A DNA stretch of 36,147 nucleotides. It comes from Actinomycetes bacterium. GTDB lineage: Bacteria > Actinomycetota > Actinomycetes > Actinomycetales > Cellulomonadaceae. The stretch covers positions 1 through 36,147 of the forward strand of contig JAJYCD010000032.1 in NCBI GenBank assembly GCA_021778635.1, in the 5' to 3' direction. Numbering within the stretch: the stretch's first letter is position 1; each line of letters starts with the position of its first letter. The notes beneath the pieces are model-generated. The model worked only from the letters and a program-made list of their open reading frames with translations. It did not search any database and had not been told where the DNA came from. Positions 1-9,042 of the stretch are shown piece by piece. Made by a program: the position numbers and the translations under genes.

Positions 1-880
1 GGAGGTTCTCGGCGTCGTCCTCCTCGACCTCGACGTCCTCGTTGCGGGTGACCCGGAACGTGTGGTGCTCGAGGACGTCCATCCCGGGGAAGAGGTGGTC
101 GAGGTGCTCGGAGATGACGTCCTCGAGCGGCACGAACGACATCGGGCCGGCGTCGCGGGACGGGGTGCCGGGCGCACTGGGCTTGCCGGTCGCGTCGACG
201 GCGATGAACCGGGGCAGCAGGGGCGGCACCTTGACCCGCGCGAAGTGCTCCTTGCCGGTGGCCGGGTTCATCACGACGACGGCCAGGTTCAGCGAGAGCC
301 CGGAGATGTACGGGAACGGGTGAGCCGGGTCGACCGCGAGGGGAGTGAGCACGGGGAAGATGCGTCGGCGGAAGTACGTGTGCAGCCGCTCCTGCTCGCC
401 GGCGCCGAGGTCGTCCCAGTGCACCAGGGTGATGCCCTTGGCCGCGAGGGCGGGCTGCACCTCGTCGGCGAACACCTCGGCGTGCCGGGCCGTGAGGGCG
501 TGGGCCCGCTCGCTGATGGCCTCGAGCACCTGGCGGGGGCTCCGACCCGACGCGGACGTCACGGCGAGGCCGGTCGCGATGCGTCGCTTGAGGCCGGCGA
601 CGCGCACCATGAAGAACTCGTCCAGGTTGGACGCGAAGATCGCGAGGTACCGCAGCCGTTCGAGCAGCGGCTGGGTGTCGTCCTCGGCGAGCTCGAGCAC
701 GCGCTGGTTGAACGCGAGCCAGCTCAGCTCCCGGTCCAGGAACCGGTCCTCGGGGAGCGGCGTGCCCGGCTCGTCGGACTCCACGACCGGGGGGTCCTGC
801 TCCTCGGCGGCGATGTGCTCGGCGATGCGCTGGGCGAGCTCCCGGGCAAGGGGGGGCCTCGACGACGGTGCGGTGGTCAT
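1..880 (-). CDS. ppk: Polyphosphate kinase 1, N-terminal part (runs off the left edge)
   Basis: The enzyme makes polyphosphate from ATP reversibly. Reading leftwards from the ATG at 880-878 gives 293 codons with no stop. The signature [18 protein letters not shown] near residues 56-73, followed by [16 protein letters not shown], is the PPK1 N domain, which in E. coli PPK contacts the adenine. [20 protein letters not shown] and [10 protein letters not shown] belong to the following head domain. The two catalytic histidines lie in the missing C-terminal part (the family is about 700 aa). The start codon overlaps the mshD stop as ATGA (877-880), so the two are translationally coupled. The run of seven G at 851-857 (C in the coding strand) is read in frame, so I see no frameshift. 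The family is certain; only the truncation by the window limits the call. Confidence 0.93.
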   Translation of the reverse strand, partial: MTTAPSSRPPLARELAQRIAEHIAAEEQDPPVVESDEPGTPLPEDRFLDRELSWLAFNQRVLELAEDDTQPLLERLRYLAIFASNLDEFFMVRVAGLKRRIATGLAVTSASGRSPRQVLEAISERAHALTARHAEVFADEVQPALAAKGITLVHWDDLGAGEQERLHTYFRRRIFPVLTPLAVDPAHPFPYISGLSLNLAVVVMNPATGKEHFARVKVPPLLPRFIAVDATGKPSAPGTPSRDAGPMSFVPLEDVISEHLDHLFPGMDVLEHHTFRVTRNEDVEVEEDDAENL

Positions 881-1881
881 CCGCCCATGGTGTCACCTGC
901 CGGTGCGCCGGTGGAGGGGGACCCGTACATCACGTCGACCGCGGAGCGCGTGAACCCGGCGCGGCGATACGTGCGCACCGCGGCGGTGTTGTCGGCCTCC
1001 GTGTACAGGATCGCGCTGCGCAGCCCGCGGGCGCGCAGGTGCGCGAGGGCGAGGGAGGTGAGCGCACCCCCGAGGCCCTGGCCCTGGGCGTCCGGCTCGA
1101 TGCCGAGGGCGTACAGCTCGCCGACGGGCTCGGCGCCGAGCGCCCCGGCCGGGTGCACCTTGGTCCACGCCGAGCCGACGAGCGTCCCGTCGCGTTCGGC
1201 CAGCAGGAAGCCCGCCGGGTCGAACCAGGGCTCGCGCTCGCGTGCGTCGACGTCGGCCGGGGTCAGTCGGCCCTGCTCGGGGTGGGACGCGAACGCGCGC
1301 GCGTTGACGCGGCACCAGGCGTCCTCGTCCGCGCCGGGCACGAACGTGCGGACGGCCACCCCCACCGGGAGCCCGGGCTCCGCGAGCGCGGTGCCGACGG
1401 TCAGGTCGAGGCGCATCTGCCAGAGCTCGCGGACCACGGTCATCCGCGCCCTGGTCGCGAGCCGGCGGGCGGCCGGGAGGTCGCCGTGGGCCCAGACCTG
1501 GACGGCCGGGTGGGCCGTCGCGGACGACGGGGGCCGCCCTGCCGAGGCGTCGCGCGCATGCGCCTCGGCCTCCCGCGTGATCGCGTCGAGCAGTGCCGTC
1601 CCGATCCCGCGCCGCCGCGCCGCGGGTGCCACCACGAGCTCGGCGGAGACCGTGCCGGGGACCGCGAGGTCGACCTGCGCGTAGCCGAGCAGCGCGTCAT
1701 CCGCGGTCGCGTCGCCGACCGTCAGGTGCACGACCGGCGACGCCGGGTCCGTGAGCCGCAGCAGCGGTTGCTCGGAGAGCGGCGCGATGCCGTCGTGACG
1801 GGCGGCGTCGTCGGCGAGGGCGTGGATCGCGGCGATGGCAGTCGGGTGCAGCGGCCCGGGCGTGCGGTCGGGTGTCGGCAT
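877..1881 (-). CDS. mshD: Mycothiol synthase (tandem GNAT acetyltransferase)
   Basis: The enzyme transfers acetyl from acetyl-CoA to the cysteine of Cys-GlcN-Ins, the last step of mycothiol synthesis. The 334-aa protein has two GNAT domains. The N-terminal one carries an acetyl-CoA loop around residues 83-97 ([15 protein letters not shown]). The C-terminal one is better conserved, with [16 protein letters not shown] at 259-274 and then [20 protein letters not shown] near 291-310. The length fits the family (about 300-320 aa). The ATG at 1881 is preceded by GGGGGATGATC. The gene overlaps ppk by four bases (ATGA), and the mshD-ppk order is common in actinobacteria. By itself this gene places the window in Actinobacteria. 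Confidence 0.95.
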   Translation of the reverse strand: MPTPDRTPGPLHPTAIAAIHALADDAARHDGIAPLSEQPLLRLTDPASPVVHLTVGDATADDALLGYAQVDLAVPGTVSAELVVAPAARRRGIGTALLDAITREAEAHARDASAGRPPSSATAHPAVQVWAHGDLPAARRLATRARMTVVRELWQMRLDLTVGTALAEPGLPVGVAVRTFVPGADEDAWCRVNARAFASHPEQGRLTPADVDAREREPWFDPAGFLLAERDGTLVGSAWTKVHPAGALGAEPVGELYALGIEPDAQGQGLGGALTSLALAHLRARGLRSAILYTEADNTAAVRTYRRAGFTRSAVDVMYGSPSTGAPAGDTMGG

Positions 1882-1911
1882 GTCCCGATCATCCCCCGCC
1901 GCAGTTCGATC

Positions 1912-1938
1912 GCCCCCGTCGCCCCCGTCGCCCCCGTC
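1912..1938. repeat. 9-bp tandem repeat, three copies
   Basis: Three perfect copies of gcccccgtc sit in the divergent gap between mshD (-) and the flavin monooxygenase (+). The gap (1882-2049) must hold both promoters. I could not pick out confident -10/-35 boxes. Confidence 0.85.
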
Positions 1939-2049
1939 GCGTCCGGTCGTACCTCGTCATGCGAGATCACGTCCGGCTGGGGCACCGGGCCGTGCGCGGC
2001 CCGGGTCGGAGTCGCTGATTCCGCCGCACCCGCCGACGTAGGGTGAGGC

Positions 2050-3147
2050 ATGGAGCAGCGCCGGGTCGACGTGGTCGTCATCGGTGCCGGTCAGGCCGGG
2101 TTGTCCACCGGCTACCACCTGCAGCGGGTCGGCCTGCGACCTCCGGGAGTGCCGACCGCCACCGGACGGTTCGTGATCCTCGACGACAACCCGGGACCGG
2201 GTGGTGCCTGGCAGCACCGCTGGCCGAGCCTGACCATGGCGCACGCGCACGCGATCCACGACCTGCCCGGGCTGCCGCGGCTCGCCGGTGACCCCGACGA
2301 GCCCGCGTCGGTCGGGGTCGCCCGGTACTTCGCCGAGCACGAGGCGCTGTTCGGTCTCGACGTGCGACGTCCCGTGCGGGTCGGAGCCGTGCGGGACGTG
2401 GGCGGTCACGACGGCCTGCTCGCCGTCGAGACGGACGACGGCGAGTGGCTCACGCGTGCGGTGGTCAACGCGACCGGGACCTGGCAGAAGCCGTTCTGGC
2501 CGGCCTACCCGGGCCGGTCGACGTTCCGCGGTCGCCAGCTCCACACGCACGACTTCCGCGCCGCCGCGGACCTCGCCGGCGCGCACGTCGTCGTCGTCGG
2601 CGCCGGTACGTCCGCCGTGCAGCTCCTGCTGCAGATCGCCGAGGTGGCGACGACGACCTGGGTCGCACGGCGACCCCCGCAGTGGACGCGTCGACCGTTC
2701 GACCCCGAGTGGGGTCGGGACGTCGTCGCGCGTGTGGACGCGCGGACCCGGGCCGGTCTGGTCCCGCTCAGCGTCGTCGCCGAGACGGGCCTGCCGCTGA
2801 CCCCCGAGTACCAGGCCGGCATCGACGCCGGGACCCTCGTGGCACACCCGATGTTCGACCGGATCGTGCCCGACGGGGTGACGTGGGACGCGGGGCGCGT
2901 GCCGCCCGGGGAAGAGCACCTGACGGCGGACGTGCTCCTGTGGGCGACGGGGTTCCGGGCGGCGCTCGACCACCTCGCGCCGCTGCACCTGCGCGCCCAC
3001 GGCGGCGGGATCGTGATGGACGGCACCGAGGTGGTGGCCGACCCGCGCCTCCAGCTCGTCGGCTACGGGCCGAGCGCGTCGACGATCGGCGCGAACCGGG
3101 CCGGCCGTGAGGCCGTGCGGAACCTGCGGCGGTTGCTCGGCCTGTGA
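2050..3147 (+). CDS. FAD/NADPH-dependent monooxygenase (CzcO/FMO-like)
   Basis: This 365-aa flavoprotein has two Rossmann motifs: GAGQAG at residues 12-17 for FAD and GAGTSA at 184-189 for NAD(P)H. Between them, at 159-169, lies FRGRQLHTHDF, an exact match to the FxGxxxHxxx(Y/F) fingerprint of flavin-containing and Baeyer-Villiger monooxygenases. VVNATGTW (139-146) is the usual ATG strand of two-dinucleotide-binding-domain flavoproteins. It is short for a Baeyer-Villiger enzyme and closer in size to the COG2072 (CzcO) group. The ATG at 2050 follows the mshD promoter region. The substrate cannot be read from the sequence. A 17-bp repeat array begins about 30 bp after the stop codon. Confidence 0.88.
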   Translation: MEQRRVDVVVIGAGQAGLSTGYHLQRVGLRPPGVPTATGRFVILDDNPGPGGAWQHRWPSLTMAHAHAIHDLPGLPRLAGDPDEPASVGVARYFAEHEALFGLDVRRPVRVGAVRDVGGHDGLLAVETDDGEWLTRAVVNATGTWQKPFWPAYPGRSTFRGRQLHTHDFRAAADLAGAHVVVVGAGTSAVQLLLQIAEVATTTWVARRPPQWTRRPFDPEWGRDVVARVDARTRAGLVPLSVVAETGLPLTPEYQAGIDAGTLVAHPMFDRIVPDGVTWDAGRVPPGEEHLTADVLLWATGFRAALDHLAPLHLRAHGGGIVMDGTEVVADPRLQLVGYGPSASTIGANRAGREAVRNLRRLLGL

Positions 3148-3178
3148 CCGGGCTGCTCGGCCTATGAGGTCGACGCCC

Positions 3179-3330
3179 GATGTGGGACGGTGCGCGATGT
3201 GGGACGGTGCGCGATGTGGGACGGTGCCCGATGTGGGACGGTGCCCGATGTGGGACGGTGCGCGATGTGGGACGGTGCGCGATGTGAGACAGTGCGCGAC
3301 GTGAGACGGTGCGCGACGTGAGATCGGTGC
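3179..3330. repeat. 17-bp tandem repeat array, eight full copies plus a ninth partial
   Basis: Units begin at 3179, 3196, 3213, 3230, 3247, 3264, 3281, 3298 and 3315. The consensus is gatgtgggacggtgcgc. The first six copies are nearly identical (gcgc or gccc ends). The last three drift to gatgtgagac and gacgtgagac, and the ninth carries an insertion and fades into coding sequence. The 17-bp period is not a multiple of three. The array fills the gap between the monooxygenase and the DUF2156 gene and contains the latter's candidate GTG start codons. Confidence 0.97.
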
Positions 3331-5060
3331 AGCAGGGAGTCCGGGACGCATGGCAGCGGGCGACGGGCGCCAGGTCCACGGCGCCCGAGCACTGGCGACG
3401 GCGCGACCGGGTGCGCACCCTCTCCGCGTGGGGCGTCGCGGCGATCGGGGTGCTCGGCATCCTCTCGGCGATCTCGCCGCCGCTCCGGCTCCGGCTCCTC
3501 GCGGTGCTCGACTTCCTGCCGTTCCACGTCGCCCGCGTCGCGGCGACGACCCTCGTCCTCGGCTCGTTCGGGCTCGTGCTCACCGCGCGCGGCCTGCGAC
3601 GGGGTCAGCAGCTCGCGTGGGGCGCGACCATGGTGCTGCTCGTGGTGACGGCGGTCCTGCACGTGGTCAAGGGTCTCGATCTCGAGGAGGCGCTGCTCAC
3701 GGCGGGGATGGCGGTGTGGCTCCTGCGGCATCGCGACGCGTTCCCGGTGCTGCCGACCCGATCGGCGGTCCGGACGACGGTGATCGTCGGTCTCGGCGGC
3801 GGAGTCGGTGCGCTTCTCGTCGGCACGGTCCTGACGTACACGTTCGACCGCCGGCACCACCCGAAGGTGGGCGAGTCGCTCCGCGCGGTCGCCGACCGGC
3901 TCGGCGGCGCTTCCACGCTGCCGCTCCCCGGCACCGGGCGGTTCGTGACCCCGATGCTCGTCGCGACCGGCATCGGTCTGATCTGGACGGTCCTGTGGGT
4001 GCTGCTCTCGCCGCGCGCCGGGCGCCACCTGACCGGTGCGGCCCATCTCGCCGAGCGCGAGCGCGCGCGGGCCCTGCTCGCGGCCACGCCCGGCCGGACC
4101 CTCGACTACTTCGCCCTGCGCGACGACAAGGACTGGTTCTTCTCCGAGCACAGCATGGTCGCCCACTCGGTCCGCCGCGGGGTGTGCCTCGTGTCCCCCG
4201 ACCCGATCGGCCCCGAGGTCGAGCGTGAGGAGGTCTGGGCCGACTTCATGGGGTACGTCGAGCGCAACGGCTGGTCCGTCGCTGTCGTCGGCGCCGCCGA
4301 GGACTGGCTGCCGGTCTACGAGTCCACCGGCCTGCGATCGCTGTACCTGGGTGACGAGGCCGTCGTCGACTGCCGTGCGTTCACCCTCGAGGGGCGGGCG
4401 CGCAAGAGCCTGCGCGGCGCCTACGGCCGGGTGCAGCGCGCCGGGTTCTCCGCCGAGTTCGTCGACGTCGCGGGCATCGATCCGGGCACCCGCGCCGCTC
4501 TCGAGGAGATCGCGACGACGAGCAGGCGGGGCGAGGTCGAGCGCGGGTTCTCGATGACCCTCTCGCGGATCCTCGACCCGGCCGACGTCGAGATCATGGT
4601 GACGATCGTGCGCGACCGTGCCGGGACACCGCAGGCCTTCCTGCAGTGGGCGCCCGCGACCGCCGTGCAGGGCTGGTCCCTCGACGTGATGCGGCACCAC
4701 CAGGGCGTGGACCTGCCGAACGGACTCACCGACTTCGCGATCATCGAGACGATCCGGCACGTCGCCGCGACCGGCGGGCGCAGCCTCAGCCTCAACTTCG
4801 CCGTGCTGCGTGGGGTCGTCGCCGGCGAGGACACCTCACCGCTCGCGCGAGCGTCCCGCGCCGCGCTGCACCGGCTCTCGGACCGCATGCAGATCGTGTC
4901 GCTGTGGCGCTTCAACGCCAAGTACGACCCGACCTGGGTCCCGCGGTACGTCGTGATGGACTCGGTCGAGTTCGCCGCCGCCCAGGGACTCGTCCTGGTC
5001 GACGCCGAGGGAGTCACCGAGCTGCCGGTCGTCGGGCGCTTCCTCGGCCGGGCCACGTGA
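3309..5060 (+). CDS. Membrane-anchored DUF2156 phosphatidylglycerol lysyltransferase-like protein
   Basis: The protein has up to 583 aa. The N-terminal part (about residues 36-234) contains roughly six hydrophobic helices, at about 37-55, 72-93, 102-121, 126-140, 155-177 and 214-234. The C-terminal half (about 255-575) is a DUF2156 domain, the double-GNAT fold that transfers an aminoacyl group from charged tRNA to phosphatidylglycerol in MprF and LysX. Characteristic stretches are LRDDKDWFFSEHSMVAHSVR (about 270-289), RKSLRGAYGRVQRAGF (365-380) and LNFAVLRG (495-502), then WRFNAKYDPTWVPRY (533-547). There is no lysyl-tRNA synthetase domain and the membrane part is shorter than in MprF. The start is uncertain: GTG at 3309, 3318 and 3327 are all in frame and inside the repeat array, and none has a good Shine-Dalgarno. 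The stop overlaps the next start (GTGA). Confidence 0.85.
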   Translation: MRDVRSVQQGVRDAWQRATGARSTAPEHWRRRDRVRTLSAWGVAAIGVLGILSAISPPLRLRLLAVLDFLPFHVARVAATTLVLGSFGLVLTARGLRRGQQLAWGATMVLLVVTAVLHVVKGLDLEEALLTAGMAVWLLRHRDAFPVLPTRSAVRTTVIVGLGGGVGALLVGTVLTYTFDRRHHPKVGESLRAVADRLGGASTLPLPGTGRFVTPMLVATGIGLIWTVLWVLLSPRAGRHLTGAAHLAERERARALLAATPGRTLDYFALRDDKDWFFSEHSMVAHSVRRGVCLVSPDPIGPEVEREEVWADFMGYVERNGWSVAVVGAAEDWLPVYESTGLRSLYLGDEAVVDCRAFTLEGRARKSLRGAYGRVQRAGFSAEFVDVAGIDPGTRAALEEIATTSRRGEVERGFSMTLSRILDPADVEIMVTIVRDRAGTPQAFLQWAPATAVQGWSLDVMRHHQGVDLPNGLTDFAIIETIRHVAATGGRSLSLNFAVLRGVVAGEDTSPLARASRAALHRLSDRMQIVSLWRFNAKYDPTWVPRYVVMDSVEFAAAQGLVLVDAEGVTELPVVGRFLGRAT

Positions 5061-5854
5061 CGCTCGGGCTGCTCGCGGCGGTCGCGGCGGCGGTCGGCTA
5101 CGGGTCGGCCTCGGTGCTGCAGGCGTCGGCCACCCGGCGCGGCAGCGGGTTGCGCGTGCTCCGGCAGCCGCTCTACCTGGTGGGTCTCGCGCTCGACCTG
5201 CTCGGGTGGCTGCTCTCGCTGCTCGCGCTGCGCAGCCTGCCGCTCTTCGCGGTCCAGAGCCTGCTCGCGGGGTCGCTGGTCGTGACCGTCGTGCTCGCGC
5301 GGATGATGCTCGGTGTGCGGCTACGGACCGCGGACCGGGCCGCGGTCGTCGCGGTCGTCGTCGCGCTCACGGTGCTCGCGCTCGCGGCCGGGGAGCAACC
5401 CGCCGCTGCTCCGCCCGGTGGCTTCGCCGCGATCGTCCTCGGGGCCGCGGTCGTGCTCGCGGTCGGGGTCGCCGTGGCGCACCGGGCGGGTGGTGCCGTC
5501 CTGCTCGCGACGCTCGGCGGCCTCGGCTACTCGGGCGCCGCTCTCGCCGCGAGGGGCGCTCACGGCGGCGCGAGCGGGTGGCAGGTGCTGCTGCAGCCGC
5601 TCGCGCTCGCGATCGCGGTGTTCGGGGTGGCCGGTGCGCTGGCGTTCGTGCGCTCCCTCGAGACCGGGGCGGTGGGGCCGGCGATGGCGCTGATCTCGGT
5701 GATCGAGGTCGTGGTGCCCGGCGCGGTGGGCGTGCTGGTGCTCGGGGACGGCGTGCGGTCCGGCTGGGTCGTCCCGGCTGCGGCGGCCGTCGTGGTCGCG
5801 CTCGCCGGGTGCGTGGTGCTCGCCGGGAGCCCCGGTCAACGAGCGACGGCCTGA
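5057..5854 (+). CDS. EamA/DMT-like multi-spanning membrane protein
   Basis: This 265-aa, almost wholly hydrophobic protein has about nine or ten predicted transmembrane helices, Ala/Val/Leu-rich, with short polar loops. The general pattern (two halves, a glycine-rich helix GGLGYSGAALAARGAHGG, and SLETGAVGPAMALISVIEVVVP near the C terminus) fits the drug/metabolite transporter superfamily. The GTG start at 5057 overlaps the stop of the DUF2156 gene as GTGA, so the two are translationally coupled. That pairing makes a role in lipid or amino-acid export across the membrane possible, but this is inference. The stop codon lies inside the left arm of the terminator at 5839-5890. Confidence 0.75.
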   Translation: MTLGLLAAVAAAVGYGSASVLQASATRRGSGLRVLRQPLYLVGLALDLLGWLLSLLALRSLPLFAVQSLLAGSLVVTVVLARMMLGVRLRTADRAAVVAVVVALTVLALAAGEQPAAAPPGGFAAIVLGAAVVLAVGVAVAHRAGGAVLLATLGGLGYSGAALAARGAHGGASGWQVLLQPLALAIAVFGVAGALAFVRSLETGAVGPAMALISVIEVVVPGAVGVLVLGDGVRSGWVVPAAAAVVVALAGCVVLAGSPGQRATA

Positions 5855-5890
5855 CCGCACCCCGCAAGGTGCCGTCAGGCCGTCGCTCGT
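5839..5890. terminator. Bidirectional intrinsic terminator hairpin
   Basis: Perfect 17-bp arms, acgagcgacggcctgac (5839-5855) and its reverse complement (5874-5890), enclose a loop with a second small stem (gcacc 5857-5861 / ggtgc 5868-5872). It lies between the convergent EamA-like gene and acs. There is no long T tract, as is usual in such GC-rich genomes. Confidence 0.9.
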
Positions 5891-5943
5891 GCCGCGTCAG
5901 TCGATGCGGTCGGCCGTCGCGGTGTCGTGCCGGATCGGGCTGG

Positions 5944-7926
5944 TCACCCCTCGCTCGGCGCGCGCAGCCCGGCCGCGATGAGGTCCATCACCGAGGAGTC
6001 GGCGAGCGTCGTCGCGTCGCCCACCGCCCGGTTCTCGGCGACGTCCCGCAGCAGACGGCGCATGATCTTGCCCGAGCGTGTCTTGGGCAGCTCCGCGACG
6101 ACGAGGATCGTGCGCGGCTTCGCGATCGGGCCGATCTCCTTGGCGACGTGGGCGCGGAGCTCGGTCGAGACCTCCTCGGCGGACCTCCCCTCCGCCGTCG
6201 CGTCGGCCCGCAGGATCACGAACGCCACGACCGCCTGCCCGGTCATCTCGTCCGCGGCGCCGACGACGGCGGCCTCGGCGACCGACGGGTGCGACACCAG
6301 CGCCGACTCGATCTCCGTGGTCGAGAGGCGGTGACCGGAGACGTTCATGACGTCGTCCACGCGACCCAGCAGCCAGACGTCGCCGTCGTCGTCCTTCTTG
6401 GCACCGTCGCCGGCGAAGTACAGGCCCGGGAAGCGGGACCAGTAGGTGTCCTGGTACCGCTGGGGATCGCCCCAGATGCCGCGGAGCATGGCCGGCCAGG
6501 GCTCGGTCAGCACCAGGTACCCGCCGTGGCCGTCCGGGACCGAGTGGGCCTCGTCGTCGACCACGTCGGCGCCGATGCCGGGCAGTGCCCGCTGGGCCGA
6601 GCCGGGCTTGGCCGTCGTGACGCCGGGGAGCGGGCTGATCATGATCGCGCCGGTCTCCGTCTGCCACCACGTGTCGACGATCGGGGTACGGTCGCCGCCG
6701 ATCACGCGCCGGTACCAGATCCAGGCCTCGGGGTTGATCGGCTCGCCGACGCTGCCGAGCACCCGCAGCGACGAGAGGTCGTGAGCGGCGGGGTACTCCT
6801 CGCCCCACTTCATGCAGGTGCGGATCGCCGTCGGTGCGGTGTACAGGATGGAGACGCCGTACTTGGCGATGATCTCCCACCAGCGGCCGCGGTGCGGGGT
6901 GTCCGGGGTTCCCTCGTAGATGACCTGCGTCGCGCCGTTGGTCAGTGGGCCGTACACGATGTACGAGTGCCCGGTGACCCAGCCGACGTCGGCGGTGCAC
7001 CAGTACACGTCGGTCTCGGGCTTGAGGTCGAACACGTTCAGGTGCGTGAACGCGGCCTGCGTCAGGTAGCCGCCGGTCGTGTGGAAGATGCCCTTGGGCT
7101 TCCCCGTCGTCCCCGAGGTGTAGAGGATGAACAGCGGGTGCTCGGCCTCGACCTCCACGGGGGTGTGCTGATCGCTCGCGGCCTCGAGGGCCTCGTGCCA
7201 CCAGACGTCGCGACCGTCCTGCCAGGCGACGTCCTGCCCGGTCCGGCGCACGACGAGCACCGACCGGACGATCGAGCCGGCCTCCTTGGTGAGTGCCTCG
7301 TCGACGGCCGGCTTGAGCGCACTCGGCGCGCCCCGGCGGTACCCGCCGTCGGCGGTGATCACCAGGGTGGCCTGCGCGTCGACGATCCGGGAGTTGAGCG
7401 CCTCGGCGGAGAAGCCGCCGAAGACGACCGAGTGCGGTGCACCGAGGCGCGCGCACGCGAGCATCGCGATGACGGCCTCCGGGATCATCGGCAGGTAGAT
7501 CGCGACGCGGTCACCCGTCCGGACGCCGAGGGCGACCAGCGCGTTGGCCGCGCGGGAGACCTCGCGCTGCAGGTCCGCATAGGTGAGGGTCCGGGTGTCA
7601 CCGGGCTCGCCCTCGAAGTGGATCGCGACGCGATCGCCGAGGCCCGCCTCGACGTGGCGGTCGACGGCGTTGTAGCAGGCGTTGAGCCGACCGTCGGCGA
7701 ACCACCGGGCGACCGGCGCCTTCGACCAGTCGAGGACCTCGGTGAACGGCGTCGACCAGGACACCAGGTTCTGGGCCTGCTCGGCCCAGAAGCCGAGACG
7801 ATCGGCGGACGCCTGGGCGTACACGTCGGCGTGGACATTGGCCTGGGCTGCGAACTCGGCGGTCGGCGGGAAGCGCCGATCCTCCGTGAGCAGGTTCTCC
7901 AGGTCTCGGGACGACTCCTCGGTCAC
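5944..7926 (-). CDS. acs: Acetate-CoA ligase (AMP-forming acetyl-CoA synthetase)
   Basis: The enzyme activates acetate with ATP to acetyl-AMP and then acetyl-CoA. The 660-aa protein matches the usual length (E. coli Acs has 652). With the GTG at 7926 as residue 1, the adenylate motif [11 protein letters not shown] is at 269-279, WWQTETG near 420-426, and [11 protein letters not shown] at 614-624. K620 of that last motif is the lysine acetylated in Acs regulation. I chose the GTG at 7926 because GGAGG lies six bases upstream. A longer in-frame ATG at 7995 lacks such a site and would bury the palindromes at 7966-7986 inside the gene. The gene converges on the EamA-like gene across a strong terminator. 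Confidence 0.96.
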   Translation of the reverse strand: MTEESSRDLENLLTEDRRFPPTAEFAAQANVHADVYAQASADRLGFWAEQAQNLVSWSTPFTEVLDWSKAPVARWFADGRLNACYNAVDRHVEAGLGDRVAIHFEGEPGDTRTLTYADLQREVSRAANALVALGVRTGDRVAIYLPMIPEAVIAMLACARLGAPHSVVFGGFSAEALNSRIVDAQATLVITADGGYRRGAPSALKPAVDEALTKEAGSIVRSVLVVRRTGQDVAWQDGRDVWWHEALEAASDQHTPVEVEAEHPLFILYTSGTTGKPKGIFHTTGGYLTQAAFTHLNVFDLKPETDVYWCTADVGWVTGHSYIVYGPLTNGATQVIYEGTPDTPHRGRWWEIIAKYGVSILYTAPTAIRTCMKWGEEYPAAHDLSSLRVLGSVGEPINPEAWIWYRRVIGGDRTPIVDTWWQTETGAIMISPLPGVTTAKPGSAQRALPGIGADVVDDEAHSVPDGHGGYLVLTEPWPAMLRGIWGDPQRYQDTYWSRFPGLYFAGDGAKKDDDGDVWLLGRVDDVMNVSGHRLSTTEIESALVSHPSVAEAAVVGAADEMTGQAVVAFVILRADATAEGRSAEEVSTELRAHVAKEIGPIAKPRTILVVAELPKTRSGKIMRRLLRDVAENRAVGDATTLADSSVMDLIAAGLRAPSEG

Positions 7927-7965
7927 AGATACCTCCGGCGCAGCGACGACGATGCGAATGGGGCG

Positions 7966-7986
7966 ACACGTGTAGGACGAAGGTCC
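7966..7986. promoter_or_regulatory. Two palindromes upstream of acs, one DosR-box-like
   Basis: The perfect palindrome acacgtgt (7966-7973) is followed at once by aggacgaaggtcct (7974-7987), a GGAC-N4-GTCC dyad 49-60 bases upstream of the acs start. The same dyad recurs upstream of nrdD. A -10-like TAGAGT on the minus strand (7994-7999) lies just beyond it. The resemblance to the DosR/DevR core is noted; the regulator is not known. Confidence 0.5.
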
Positions 7987-8061
7987 TTCATGCACTCTAG
8001 TCGCGCGATCGCCGTGCCAGGTGCCGTATCCCCCTCCGGATCGGGAGCCACGGGTCCGGTC

Positions 8062-9042
8062 TCATGCCGTGGCGGACGCCGCCGCGGCCAGCCGACCGTG
8101 CCGTCGACCCGTCCGACGTGCGACGGCGATCGCGACGCCGGCCGCGAGCAGCACGACACCGAGGAGCAGGACCACGCCGGTCACGCCCTGGAGGTCGAGC
8201 TGACCGACGGTCAACGCGTTCGCGTCCGTCCGGAAGATGCGCAGGACCTCCGTGTACGCACGCTCGGGGATGACGAGGAACGTCACGCCGGCTGCGGTGA
8301 CGATCACGCCGGCCGTGATCGGGACGGCCGCGGTCCAGACGCCGAGCACGACCACGCAGATCAGCACGAGTGCGCCCACGGCGACGAGCGTCGTCCCGAG
8401 GGCGTCGATCCACGCGGTCTGCGGCGGCGCGTACGCGAGCGCGATCCGGGACTCGCCAAGACCGGCCACGAGCACCGCGAAGGGTCCGAGCACCAGACCG
8501 ACGAGGACCCCGAGGAGGTGCCCGCCGAAACCGACACGACGCGGCGGGACGACGGTCGGGAAGACCTCCTCCTCGGGCGTCGCCGGAGCGGGCGCCATCG
8601 GAGCCGGAGTCGTCGGGGCCGGGTCGGGCGTCGGCACGGGCGTCGGGGCCGGCCCGGCGCCGGTCACTCCGACGACGACGTCGTGCCGGGGAGGAGCGTC
8701 CTCGGGTCGCCCACCCTCGTCCGCCGGAGCGGGGTGCAGCCGCCCGCTCGTCCAGGCGGGCTCCGGTGGAGTGGGATGAGCGCGATCGGCCACGTGGGCC
8801 GCCCGAGCCGCGCGTGTCTCTGCGCCGAGGGTCGCGCCCGGCGGGGTGACCAACGGTGGCGTCGTGGGCAGCGTGGCGCCGGCTGGCGGACTGGGCAGCG
8901 TGGCGCCGACCGGTGGACTGGGCACGGTGGCGCCGGCTGGCGGACTGGGGACCGGTGGGGTCGCCGACGGTGCGGCGACGGCCGGTTCGGGCACGGGAGT
9001 CGGGTCGGCGGGGCCGGGGCCGGCCTGGTCGTCGGTACTCAT
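8062..9042 (-). CDS. Proline-rich membrane protein of unknown function
   Basis: The family was not recognised. The 326-aa protein has two parts. Residues 1 to about 175 are Pro/Ala/Thr-rich and likely disordered, with three 9-aa repeats of the type PSPPAGATV and a PTPVPTPDPAPTTPAP stretch. The C-terminal half has four hydrophobic segments: GHLLGVLVGLVLGPFAVLVA, then LGTTLVAVGALVLICVVVLG, then ITAGVIVTAAGVTFLVIP, then VTGVVLLLGVVLLAAGVAIA. It ends in an Arg-rich tail. I chose the ATG at 9042 because AGAGGAG lies seven bases upstream; an ATG at 9129 is in frame but has no such site. The 180-bp gap upstream (9043-9222) holds a possible -10 (TACGGT on the minus strand, 9105-9110). It could be a cell-envelope protein, but nothing in it fixes a role. 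Confidence 0.7.
   Translation of the reverse strand: MSTDDQAGPGPADPTPVPEPAVAAPSATPPVPSPPAGATVPSPPVGATLPSPPAGATLPTTPPLVTPPGATLGAETRAARAAHVADRAHPTPPEPAWTSGRLHPAPADEGGRPEDAPPRHDVVVGVTGAGPAPTPVPTPDPAPTTPAPMAPAPATPEEEVFPTVVPPRRVGFGGHLLGVLVGLVLGPFAVLVAGLGESRIALAYAPPQTAWIDALGTTLVAVGALVLICVVVLGVWTAAVPITAGVIVTAAGVTFLVIPERAYTEVLRIFRTDANALTVGQLDLQGVTGVVLLLGVVLLAAGVAIAVARRTGRRHGRLAAAASATA
8866..8946. repeat. 27-bp coding tandem repeat, three copies
   Basis: Copies begin at 8866, 8893 and 8920 and are nearly identical. They encode the 9-aa repeats PSPPAGATV, PSPPVGATL and PSPPAGATL in the disordered N-terminal part of the Pro-rich membrane protein. A fourth, degenerate copy follows at 8947. Confidence 0.85.

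Noticed and set aside
845-880. A possible frameshift at the G7 run near the ppk start.
   Set aside because: The frame from the ATG at 880 passes through it straight into the conserved PPK1 sequence.
3179-3330. A CRISPR-like array.
   Set aside because: The 17-bp units are head to tail with no spacers, and there are no cas genes.
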